From positions 1-61,741 of the forward strand of contig QCEG01000008.1 in NCBI GenBank assembly GCA_003278535.1: a stretch of DNA of 61,741 nucleotides, written 5' to 3'. Shown one piece after another: positions 54,330 through 61,741 of this stretch. Position 1 is the stretch's first letter; each line of letters starts with the position of its first letter. The stretch comes from Prochlorococcus sp. AG-355-N18 (GTDB lineage Bacteria; Cyanobacteriota; Cyanobacteriia; PCC-6307; Cyanobiaceae). Position numbers and translations under genes: made by a program. The notes beneath the pieces are model-generated. The model had not been told where the DNA came from, did no database searches, and saw only the letters and a program-made list of their open reading frames with translations.

Positions 54330-55739
54330 TTGGATAAAAAATTACTTTTGAAAAGTCATTTTCATTTTATTGGGATCGGAGGTATTGGGATGTCAGCATT
54401 AGCAATGGGTTTACTTAAAAAAGGTTGTTCAGTTTCAGGATCTGATTTAGTTAAAAACGATGAAACTATTAAATTGGAAAAACTTGGTGCAGTAATCTTT
54501 ACTTCTCAAGTTCGACAAAATATTGAATTTGTTACTTCAAAATTTACCAACAGATTGATTAATTTTGTTGTAAGCTCCGCGATCAAGCCAGAAAATGAAG
54601 AATTTTCATATTGCAAAGAAAAAAATTTATCAATCAAACATCGTTCAGAGATACTTGCAATGCTAATGCGTACTTATACTGCATTGGCGATAGCAGGCAG
54701 CCACGGAAAAACATCAACTAGTACATTTCTTTCTACGCTACTTGAGTTATGTACTCGTAATTCTTCTTCAATAACTGGTGGAATAATTCCTATTTACAAC
54801 TCTAATTGTCATTTAGAAAATACAAAATACTTAGTAGCTGAAGTTGATGAATCTGATGGAACTATTGACAAATATAAATCTGATATTGGAATAATCAATA
54901 ACATTGATTTTGATCATTGCGATCATTTTTCTAATTTAAGTGAAGTCATATCTTCTTTTAAAAGTTTCGCTAAAAACTCTAAAAAATTATTACTTAATTT
55001 TGATTGTGAAACCTCAAGAAAAAATTTTTATTCTAATTTTAAGTGGTCAAACTCTACGGCTAAAAATGTATCATATGCAATAATCCCGACTGAAATTAAT
55101 TTAAAGTATACAATTGGAAAATATTATGAGAATGGAAATTTTATCAGTAATTTAAATATTCCAATTCCAGGACTACACAATCTATCCAATATCACCGCAG
55201 CAATAGCAGCTTCAAGAATGATAGGAGTAGATTTTATAGAAATTAAGAAAAATTTAAAATATTTGAAACTGCCAAAAAAAAGATTTGAATTTAGAGGCCA
55301 AATAGATGAAAGAAGTTTATATGATGATTATGCCCATCACCCAAACGAAATAAAAGAGACGATTAAATTAGGAAGATTATTTATTAAGCAAAAAAATAAT
55401 AATGAATTTCAAAAAAATAGATTAATTGCTTTATTTCAACCTCATAGATATTCTCGAGTAAAGCAATTTAATAAAGAATTCGCTGAAGAATTATCAAAAG
55501 CAGATGTTATTTACGTAACAAGTATTTATGGAGCAGGAGAAGGAAACGAAGAGAAAATTACTTCGAAAATTATTACTGATCTGATTTATAAAAAAAATAA
55601 AAATGTTAGTTACATAAATAATTATTATGAAGTTACAAAGAATTTTTACGAATTAACTCAAAAAGGGGATTTAATTTTGAATATGGGAGCTGGTGATTGT
55701 CATAATTTCTGGTCAATTTTAAATGAAAAAAATAATTAA
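54330..55739 (+). CDS. murC: UDP-N-acetylmuramate--L-alanine ligase
   Basis: Adds L-Ala to UDP-MurNAc. The 469-aa enzyme has HFIGIGGIGMSALA at the start, the ATP loop AGSHGKTSTST near 122-132, VAEVDESDGT, and DDYAHHPNEIKET in the C-terminal domain. The start is TTG at 54330. It is followed 15 bp later by murB. Confidence 0.96.
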   Translation: MDKKLLLKSHFHFIGIGGIGMSALAMGLLKKGCSVSGSDLVKNDETIKLEKLGAVIFTSQVRQNIEFVTSKFTNRLINFVVSSAIKPENEEFSYCKEKNLSIKHRSEILAMLMRTYTALAIAGSHGKTSTSTFLSTLLELCTRNSSSITGGIIPIYNSNCHLENTKYLVAEVDESDGTIDKYKSDIGIINNIDFDHCDHFSNLSEVISSFKSFAKNSKKLLLNFDCETSRKNFYSNFKWSNSTAKNVSYAIIPTEINLKYTIGKYYENGNFISNLNIPIPGLHNLSNITAAIAASRMIGVDFIEIKKNLKYLKLPKKRFEFRGQIDERSLYDDYAHHPNEIKETIKLGRLFIKQKNNNEFQKNRLIALFQPHRYSRVKQFNKEFAEELSKADVIYVTSIYGAGEGNEEKITSKIITDLIYKKNKNVSYINNYYEVTKNFYELTQKGDLILNMGAGDCHNFWSILNEKNN

Positions 55740-55754
55740 AATAATTACTAATTT

Positions 55755-56648
55755 ATGAATAAAAAAAATTTTTCTGAAAACTGTAATTTAAGTAGTTATA
55801 CAACTATAAAAGTGGGAGGAGTGGCTGAATATTTTGCTGAGCCAAGAAGCGTTGAAGAACTTTCATATCTAATAAAATGGGCAAATTTAAATAATCAAAG
55901 ATGTCAAATAATTGGCGCCGGTTCAAATCTTTTAATAAATAATATTTTCATAAAAGGCTTAGTTGTTTGTACAAAAAAATTAAAATCACTAAAGATAGAA
56001 CCATATTCAGGAATTATTGAAGCGGAAGCAGGTGTAATGCTCCCAACATTATCTAATTCTCTTGCTAAAAATGGATTACAAGGAGGGGAATGGGCTGTAG
56101 GAATTCCAGGAACATTAGGAGGAGCAATTTATATGAATGCTGGCACAGGTAATTTATCGCTAGCAAAAAATCTTATTTCAGTGAAAGTTATTAATAATAA
56201 AACTCTTGAAAAACTTGAAATTGAAAAAAAAGATATCAATTTTGAGTATAGATTTAGCTCTTTTCAAAGAAATGATTTAACAATTATTAGTGCAAGATTA
56301 CATTTTGAACCTAATGGAAATCTAGAAAAATTAATTCAAACAACCAAAAATAACCTTAAATTCAAAACAGAAACACAACCATATCATCAACCAAGTTTTG
56401 GTAGTGTTTTTAAAAATCCTCAAAATAATTATGCAGCAAAATTAATTGATGATATGGGTTTAAAGGGATTTAAAATTGGCGGTGCTGAAATTTCTACAAT
56501 GCATTCAAATTTTATAATTAACACTTCTTCAGCAAGTTCAAAAGATATTTATGAATTAATAACAGTAATTCAACAAAAAGTACTACAAAACAAAGGGATT
56601 TATTTGCAACCGGAAGTAAGAATGATTGGTTTTGACTATCCTAACTAA
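55755..56648 (+). CDS. murB: UDP-N-acetylenolpyruvoylglucosamine reductase
   Basis: Reduces the enolpyruvyl group to make UDP-MurNAc. A 297-aa FAD enzyme of the short type: [37 protein letters not shown] and the catalytic Ser in [10 protein letters not shown]. Organised as murC-murB, often seen in cyanobacteria; ebfC follows after 17 bp. Confidence 0.96.
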   Translation: MNKKNFSENCNLSSYTTIKVGGVAEYFAEPRSVEELSYLIKWANLNNQRCQIIGAGSNLLINNIFIKGLVVCTKKLKSLKIEPYSGIIEAEAGVMLPTLSNSLAKNGLQGGEWAVGIPGTLGGAIYMNAGTGNLSLAKNLISVKVINNKTLEKLEIEKKDINFEYRFSSFQRNDLTIISARLHFEPNGNLEKLIQTTKNNLKFKTETQPYHQPSFGSVFKNPQNNYAAKLIDDMGLKGFKIGGAEISTMHSNFIINTSSASSKDIYELITVIQQKVLQNKGIYLQPEVRMIGFDYPN

Positions 56649-56665
56649 AGAAACGTTTTTACAAA

Positions 56666-57016
56666 ATGGCGGGTTTTGGACTTCCTAACTTTGGACAACT
56701 TACAGAAGCTTTTAAAAAAGCTAAACAAATTCAGCAAGATGCTCAAAAATTACAAGATGAACTTGAAAATTTGGAGATTGAAGGCAAAAGTGATGATGAG
56801 ATGATAAAAGTATGGATTAACGGAAACCAACTTCCTTTAAAAGTAGAAGTACAAGAAAATATCTTAAATGCAAATAAAGAACAAATAGAGATAAACATTC
56901 TACAAGCTATTCAAAAAGCTCATGAATTATCAACTACAACTATGAAAGAAAGGATGAATGATTTGACTGGTGGATTAAATCTCAATCTTCCTGGTTTTGA
57001 TAATAGTGACTCTTAG
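56666..57016 (+). CDS. ebfC: YbaB/EbfC nucleoid-associated protein
   Basis: A 116-aa DNA-binding dimer of the YbaB family. Long amphipathic helix ([20 protein letters not shown]), beta strands with [15 protein letters not shown], and a second helix ending [13 protein letters not shown]. The last 35 bp overlap the end of rsgA on the opposite strand. Confidence 0.93.
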   Translation: MAGFGLPNFGQLTEAFKKAKQIQQDAQKLQDELENLEIEGKSDDEMIKVWINGNQLPLKVEVQENILNANKEQIEINILQAIQKAHELSTTTMKERMNDLTGGLNLNLPGFDNSDS

Positions 57017-57899
57017 AAGACTCAATCATTTCTTTATAAAAAGAATATCTTTCGAAGGATTTATTTAAATTACATCCCTCATCGTTTAAATGTAAGCAGT
57101 TACGAAATTTACACCTAATTCCTTCTTCGATTACCTGTTTAGATATTTCTGAATAAAGATTTGGTAATAACTTAATATCAATCTCTAGAGGTTGCATATT
57201 AAAACCAGGAGTATCCACAATGTAACTTTGATTCGACATAGAAAATAACTCAACATTTCGAGTAGTATTTTTTCCTCTCTTTATTTTATTAGAAACTGGA
57301 GAAGTACTATTTTGAAGACCTGGAATAATCATATTTAGCAAAGTAGTTTTGCCAACTCCGGATGGACCCATAAAAATTGAACATTTTTTTTGCTTTACCT
57401 CGGCTAATAAATTTTTAAAGCAATCAGATTTCTGTAAATTTAAAGTTATTACTTTGTAACCCCATTTCTCAAATTTATCAAGTAGATATGATCTTCTTTC
57501 ATCAGAAATTAAATCACACTTTGTCAAAACTAATGAGACATCAACTCCCATTGATTCTGCTGATATCAAAAACCTATTAACTTGAGATAAATTTAACTCT
57601 GGTTCCTTAACGGAAAAAGTAACGTATATGTTAGAAATATTTGCAACTGAGGGTCTAACTAAAAGATTTTTTCTTTTTTTTAGACTTGTTATTATTGCGC
57701 GTTTACTTTTAAAATCAATTTTTTCAATCGCTACTTCGTCTCCAACATAAATTAATTGATCCTTAAAATTTATAGACTTCTTAACCTTACATAAAAATTT
57801 CTGGCTATTTCCAGAGTTTTCTTGATTTTTTAAATCAACTAAAAAAAAATCATTAAATTTTTTCGTAACTAAACCTAAATATTTACTATTAGTTTTCAT
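56982..57899 (-). CDS. rsgA: Small-ribosomal-subunit biogenesis GTPase RsgA
   Basis: A 305-aa circularly permuted GTPase. Order: OB fold, then LTKCDL (G4), then GPSGVGKTT (G1), then DTPGF (G3), and a zinc site [14 protein letters not shown] near the C-terminus. It checks 30S maturation. It overlaps the upstream TusA-like gene by 11 bp and ends inside the ebfC 3' end. It is the last gene of the grpE-dnaJ group. Confidence 0.96.
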   Translation of the reverse strand: MKTNSKYLGLVTKKFNDFFLVDLKNQENSGNSQKFLCKVKKSINFKDQLIYVGDEVAIEKIDFKSKRAIITSLKKRKNLLVRPSVANISNIYVTFSVKEPELNLSQVNRFLISAESMGVDVSLVLTKCDLISDERRSYLLDKFEKWGYKVITLNLQKSDCFKNLLAEVKQKKCSIFMGPSGVGKTTLLNMIIPGLQNSTSPVSNKIKRGKNTTRNVELFSMSNQSYIVDTPGFNMQPLEIDIKLLPNLYSEISKQVIEEGIRCKFRNCLHLNDEGCNLNKSFERYSFYKEMIESSKSHYYQNQED

Positions 57900-58119
57900 T
57901 CAATATTTTTATTTTTATAAATTTTTCATTTTCTTTGATTTGTTTAAACAAACATCCCATCTCTTTTAAATTGTTTAATACCATTTCTTCTGGTTCACCT
58001 TTATCTAGTTCAACAATAAGTTGTTCATTTTTAGATAACTTCTCCAAAGCCAATTTAATTTTGACAACATTTAAAGGACATGGAACAGATTTAAGATCCA
58101 AATGCTTTAAGGAAGTCAT
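57889..58119 (-). CDS. TusA-like sulfur-carrier-fold protein
   Basis: A 76-aa SirA/TusA-fold protein (LDLKSVPCPLNVVKIKLALEKL). The active Cys14 is kept, but the usual CPxP motif is CPLN, as I recall for cyanobacterial members. TusA relays sulfur for tRNA thiolation; in this variant the relay is unproven. It is coupled to dnaJ (TAATG, one-base overlap) and rsgA (11-bp overlap). Confidence 0.85.
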   Translation of the reverse strand: MTSLKHLDLKSVPCPLNVVKIKLALEKLSKNEQLIVELDKGEPEEMVLNNLKEMGCLFKQIKENEKFIKIKILNEN

Positions 58120-59243
58120 TAAGAATCTTTACCAAATAATTTACTAAACAGTCCACTACTGGAATTAATATTTTTATCTGAATATTGAGAAGCTAAACCC
58201 TCTAGAAGCTTACGTTCTGCGTCGGTTATACGAGTTGGTAATTTTACTTTTACTAAGACTTCATGATTTCCTCTCGCAACAGGATTTCCAAGTCTAGGTA
58301 CCCCTTTATTCTCAAGTGAAAGAGTTGCATTTGGCTGAATACCACTTGGAATTTTTAAATCAACATCTCCATCAACTGTAGTGATTTTTACAGTGTCGCC
58401 TAAAATAGCCTGTAAATAACTCACTGCTATTTCTGAGTAAATAGTTACACCATCTCTTTTAAGTTTTGAATCATTCTTAACCTTTATAAAAACATAAAGA
58501 TCTCCAGGCGGACCCCCTTTCAAACCAACATTTCCCTCGCCGGAAACTCTTAATTTAGTACCAGTATCAACTCCTGCAGGAATATTAATTCTTAATTTTT
58601 TTCTGACTTGCTTTACGCCATTACCGCCGCAAGTTACACATGGATCTGCAATTATCTGGCCAGCCCCATTACATGAAGGACATTCAGCTACTTGTGTGAA
58701 ATTACCAAAAGGTGTTCTTGTAGCTCTTCTAACTTGTCCACTTCCACCACATGTTGAACAAGTTTTGGGGCCGGTTCCTGGTTTTGCACCTGTTCCCCTA
58801 CAGGCATCGCAAGTCTCCAAATGAGGAATTTTAATTTCTCTTTGTTGACCAAAAATTGCATCTTTAAAGTCAACATTAAGGTCATACCTTAGATCATCTC
58901 CTTGCTGAGGACCTCTTCTTTGTGTTCTTCCTCCTTGTGGATTTTGCCCCCCAAAGCCATTAAAAAAAGTTTCAAATAAATCTGCAAAGCCACCCATATC
59001 TCCCATATCAGGCATTCCAGCTGCACCTCCAAGGCCAGCTTCTCCAAATTGGTCATATCTTGCTCTAGTTTCAGGATCAGCTAATGCTTCGTAAGCCTTA
59101 CCAATTTCTTTAAATTTGTCTTCCGCACCAGGTTCTTTATTAACATCAGGATGGTATTGTCTTGCTAATTTTCTATAAGCCCTTTTTAAGGTATCCGCAT
59201 CAGCATCTCTTGAAACTCCAAGTATTTGGTAAAAATCAGCCAT
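58119..59243 (-). CDS. dnaJ: Chaperone DnaJ
   Basis: A 374-aa type I Hsp40: J domain with HPD (residues 31-33, YHPDVN), Gly/Phe-rich linker with [16 protein letters not shown], four CxxCxGxG zinc repeats (for example [32 protein letters not shown]) and two substrate-binding beta domains. It follows grpE by 29 bp. Confidence 0.97.
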   Translation of the reverse strand: MADFYQILGVSRDADADTLKRAYRKLARQYHPDVNKEPGAEDKFKEIGKAYEALADPETRARYDQFGEAGLGGAAGMPDMGDMGGFADLFETFFNGFGGQNPQGGRTQRRGPQQGDDLRYDLNVDFKDAIFGQQREIKIPHLETCDACRGTGAKPGTGPKTCSTCGGSGQVRRATRTPFGNFTQVAECPSCNGAGQIIADPCVTCGGNGVKQVRKKLRINIPAGVDTGTKLRVSGEGNVGLKGGPPGDLYVFIKVKNDSKLKRDGVTIYSEIAVSYLQAILGDTVKITTVDGDVDLKIPSGIQPNATLSLENKGVPRLGNPVARGNHEVLVKVKLPTRITDAERKLLEGLASQYSDKNINSSSGLFSKLFGKDS

Positions 59244-59272
59244 TAGATAATGCTCAAATAAGAATTTGGAAT

Positions 59273-59992
59273 TTATACATCTTCAGAAGTATTTGCCTCT
59301 GAATTATCATCCCCTTCAACTGTATCCTTTTCTACTTGCTGTTGTGAATTTTGTTTACCAGGTCCCATAGAAACTTTAACCAATGCATGTCTCAAAACCT
59401 TACCTTCTAGATGATATCCTCGCTGCAATTCTTCAATAATAAAATCCTCTTCAAACTCTTCACTAGGTTCTCTTAATACAGCTTCATGCAAGTTTGGATC
59501 AAATTGCTGACCAACAACTCTCATGGGTGACACTCCCTGTTGTTTTAAAACTTCTACTAGTTGTTTGTACAATCCTTGATAACTTCTATGAAGAGCTTGA
59601 GCTTCCTCATTTTCTGGTTTAAGTTGTTGTCTTGCTCTCTCAAAATTGTCAACAATAGGAAGTATGGCAGTTAAAGTCTTAGAAACAAGTTGAATTTTTA
59701 AATCATCCTGATCCCTAGACTGCCTTTTTCTGAAATTATCAAAATCTGCTGAAATCCTTACATATTGATTTTTTAATGTTTCATGCTCTTTTTCTAACTG
59801 TTCTAATCTTGCATCATTATTTGAGATAGTATTTTTTAATTCTTCAGTATTTATTTCTTCTGTTTTTTGAGAAGATAATTCATCATTTTCAGTAGTTGAA
59901 TTTTTGCTAGATGATATATCTTCAGGAACATTGTCCTGGTTAGAATCATCATTTTCTTTATTATCAATATTGTCTGATTGATTTTCAATCAT
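59273..59992 (-). CDS. grpE: Nucleotide exchange factor GrpE
   Basis: A 239-aa protein from ATG 59992. The frame is open 17 codons further, but [15 protein letters not shown] begins the acidic, disordered N-terminus. A long coiled coil (about 55-115, ends [14 protein letters not shown]) and the C-terminal beta domain with [20 protein letters not shown] follow. The protein exchanges ADP from DnaK; dnaK is not in this window. Confidence 0.95.
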   Translation of the reverse strand: MIENQSDNIDNKENDDSNQDNVPEDISSSKNSTTENDELSSQKTEEINTEELKNTISNNDARLEQLEKEHETLKNQYVRISADFDNFRKRQSRDQDDLKIQLVSKTLTAILPIVDNFERARQQLKPENEEAQALHRSYQGLYKQLVEVLKQQGVSPMRVVGQQFDPNLHEAVLREPSEEFEEDFIIEELQRGYHLEGKVLRHALVKVSMGPGKQNSQQQVEKDTVEGDDNSEANTSEDV

Positions 59993-60066
59993 TTTTCTAA
60001 AATTTAATAAGACTATTCTCCAATAAAGTGATGCACAAAACAAGTTGCGGAAGGCCGCACAAATAT

Positions 60067-60561
60067 TTAGTCAGGAACAAATCTTAATGCTAATCCATTG
60101 TTGCAGTATCTTTTGCCAGTAGGAGGTGGGCCATCATTGAAGACATGCCCTTGATGACCTCCGCATCTAGAGCAATGATACTCAGTTCTAGGAACAATTA
60201 ACTTGAAATCGACTTTTGTTTCTATTGATCCACTCATTGAATCCCAAAAACTTGGCCAGCCTGTACCACTATCATACTTTTTATCTGAGGAAAAAAGCGG
60301 CAAATCACAACCTGCACAGTGAAAAATCCCTTTTCTTTTCTCATTATTTAATTGGCTGCTGAAAGCTCTCTCAGTCCCTTCCTCCCTCAAAATATAATAA
60401 GATTCGGGACTAAGCCTAACTTTCCATTCATCTTTTGATAAATTCCACTCCTCTTTAGAAGCAAGTGAAGATGCTAATACTTGCAAAGGATTAAAGATTA
60501 TTTTTAAGATTGACATAGTAGGAATTAGAATAAAAGTTCTTCTTGATAGAAATTGATTCAT
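60067..60561 (-). CDS. msrB: Peptide-methionine (R)-S-oxide reductase with export signal
   Basis: A 164-aa MsrB. The zinc ligands are CAGC and CSRC; the catalytic Cys lies in [13 protein letters not shown] near the end. GTGWPSFW is the family core. Residues 1-30 look like a signal peptide with SRRTFIL, close to a Tat motif (SRRxFL), so it probably repairs oxidised proteins outside the cytoplasm or in the lumen. The start is ATG. Confidence 0.93.
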   Translation of the reverse strand: MNQFLSRRTFILIPTMSILKIIFNPLQVLASSLASKEEWNLSKDEWKVRLSPESYYILREEGTERAFSSQLNNEKRKGIFHCAGCDLPLFSSDKKYDSGTGWPSFWDSMSGSIETKVDFKLIVPRTEYHCSRCGGHQGHVFNDGPPPTGKRYCNNGLALRFVPD

Positions 60562-60583
60562 ATATTTAAATCACAAAAAAGTA

Positions 60584-61588
60584 ATGAGTTTTAGTCAGCC
60601 TAATTCTATTAAAAATATTCATAAATTAAGTATTGCTCCAATGATGGACTGTACTGATAAACACTTCAGAATGATAATTAGAAAAATAAGTTCTGAAGCT
60701 CTATTGTATACGGAAATGATTGTGGCTCAGAGTTTAATATATACAAATAAAAAAGAAAATTTTCTAGATTTTAATGAAGAAGAACACCCGATATCGATTC
60801 AGTTTGGTGGAGACGATCCTAAAATCCTTGCAAAAGCTGCCCAAATAGCTCAGGATTGGGGTTATGACGAAATAAACTTTAATGTTGGCTGTCCTAGTCC
60901 AAGGGTATGTTCTGGAAATTTTGGGGCTTCACTTATGAAAGACCCTGAAAAAGTAGCAAAATGTATAGAATCCTTAAAAAATAATTGCAACTTACCTGTT
61001 ACGATCAAACACAGAATTGGTGTAGACAATGATGATAGTTTCGTTAACTTGAATAATTTCGTAAGAATTGTTGCAAATGCTGGTGCAGACAGATTTACAG
61101 TTCATGCAAGGAAAGCCATATTAAAAGGTCTAAATCCAAAACAAAATAGGACCATACCTCCACTAAATTATGATGTAGTAAAAAAATTGAAAAAATCAAA
61201 TCCAGAATTATTAATAGAAATCAATGGGGGTTTAACAAATATCGATGAATCATTAAATGCCTTGAATGATTTTGATGGGGTCATGATTGGACGGTCAATT
61301 TATAAATATCCCTTGAGATGGTCTGAAATTGATCAAAAGATTTACGGAATTAATAAAAAAACCAAATCTGCTTCAAATATTATATTCTCCTTAATTCCAT
61401 ACATAGAATCTCATTTAAGTAATGGAGGAAAATCTTGGGATATTTGTAAACATCTTATAAATTTAGTTGAAAGCATTCCAAAAGCTAAAATTTGGAGAAA
61501 TCAAATTACAAATAAATCTATAAAAAAAGAATTAAATATTGAATATCTATTTAAATTAACAACAGCTCTTGAAGAAATGGGTTACTAA
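60584..61588 (+). CDS. dusA: tRNA-dihydrouridine synthase, DusA type
   Basis: A 334-aa FMN enzyme that reduces uridines 20/20a of tRNA. LSIAPMMDCTDKHFRM opens the barrel; NVGCPSPRV holds the catalytic Cys, TIKHRIG and FTVHARKA follow, and INGGLTNI is in the FMN site. The YxEM segment (TEMIVAQSL) fits DusA. The start is ATG. Its stop overlaps the end of the next gene on the other strand. Confidence 0.93.
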   Translation: MSFSQPNSIKNIHKLSIAPMMDCTDKHFRMIIRKISSEALLYTEMIVAQSLIYTNKKENFLDFNEEEHPISIQFGGDDPKILAKAAQIAQDWGYDEINFNVGCPSPRVCSGNFGASLMKDPEKVAKCIESLKNNCNLPVTIKHRIGVDNDDSFVNLNNFVRIVANAGADRFTVHARKAILKGLNPKQNRTIPPLNYDVVKKLKKSNPELLIEINGGLTNIDESLNALNDFDGVMIGRSIYKYPLRWSEIDQKIYGINKKTKSASNIIFSLIPYIESHLSNGGKSWDICKHLINLVESIPKAKIWRNQITNKSIKKELNIEYLFKLTTALEEMGY

Positions 61589-61741
61589 TTTGTGTCGTTT
61601 GAAGAATTGCTCTCATTGGAAACTCTCCTTTTCCTCCTGCTCCTACCATTTTCATAATCAGAGTTATCAGAAGAATTTCCATAACTTCTGTCTTCCCAAC
61701 CTTCTGCTCCAGAAGATTTATTAGCGTTAGAACCGTTAGAT
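61585..61741 (-). CDS. C-terminal tail of an RNA-binding (RRM) protein, partial
   Basis: The last 51 codons before TAG (61585-61587) run off the right edge. The tail is low-complexity and Ser/Asn/Arg-rich, with GAEGWEDRSYGNSS and GRSRRKRR. I recall the GWEDRSYG motif from the tails of cyanobacterial RRM-type RNA-binding proteins. The RRM is outside the window, so the call is moderate. Confidence 0.5.
   Translation of the reverse strand, partial: SNGSNANKSSGAEGWEDRSYGNSSDNSDYENGRSRRKRRVSNESNSSNDTN

Overview
The window looks like a stretch of chromosome from a high-light-adapted Prochlorococcus, probably an HLII-type strain. The DNA is very AT-rich and genes are tightly packed. It carries oxyphotobacterial markers (psbX, ycf66, a high-light-inducible protein, gap2, cbiD, two flavodiiron proteins) and the permuted two-piece tmRNA typical of alpha-cyanobacteria. 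Strain and clade are inferred from recall, not from a search.

Layout. 1-9,517: end of an S9-type peptidase, def, a HIT protein, an ABC transporter, a small photosynthesis cluster (hli, ycf66, psbX), a YggT protein, accC, tRNA-Leu, an LpxB-like protein and a PRC-barrel protein. 9,563-19,799: smc, several small membrane proteins, an rRNA-methyltransferase-like protein, ssrA, an aldo/keto reductase, a ParA-like ATPase with a membrane partner, and argJ. 19,876-30,229: coaE, gatB, thiO, ndk, speA, alaS and flv3. About 30,230-35,962: an accessory island between flv3 and flv1. 35,963-47,757: flv1, an FMN reductase, PBP2, a Cas4-like nuclease, guaA, cbiD, a class V aminotransferase, an AbrB-like protein, a secreted protein and an HNH protein. 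48,021-61,741: an epimerase, pdxA, an efp-accB pair, a lumenal cyclophilin, thiL, gap2, murC-murB-ebfC, a grpE-dnaJ-tusA-like-rsgA operon, msrB, dusA and the tail of an RNA-binding protein.

The core genes are ordinary and mostly intact; many start with TTG or GTG. The functional groups are photosynthetic electron flow and photoprotection (psbX, ycf66, hli, flv3/flv1), fatty acid synthesis (accC, accB), translation and protein quality control (def, gatB, alaS, efp, ssrA, grpE, dnaJ, rsgA, dusA), the cell wall (PBP2, murB, murC) and cofactor synthesis (thiO, thiL, pdxA, coaE, cbiD).

The unusual part is the 5.7-kb island separating two flavodiiron genes that normally sit together. It contains a tyrosine recombinase broken by three shifts of the same direction in poly-A tracts, an exported 19-repeat MORN protein flanked by imperfect direct repeats made of small-ORF debris, a pair of tiny possibly DNA-binding ORFs, other small ORFs, and, near the right edge, two small RNAs that carry the signature motifs of the Yfr1 and Yfr2 families and are nearly complementary to each other. 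A 19-bp motif occurs twice at the left edge and once at the right edge of the island.
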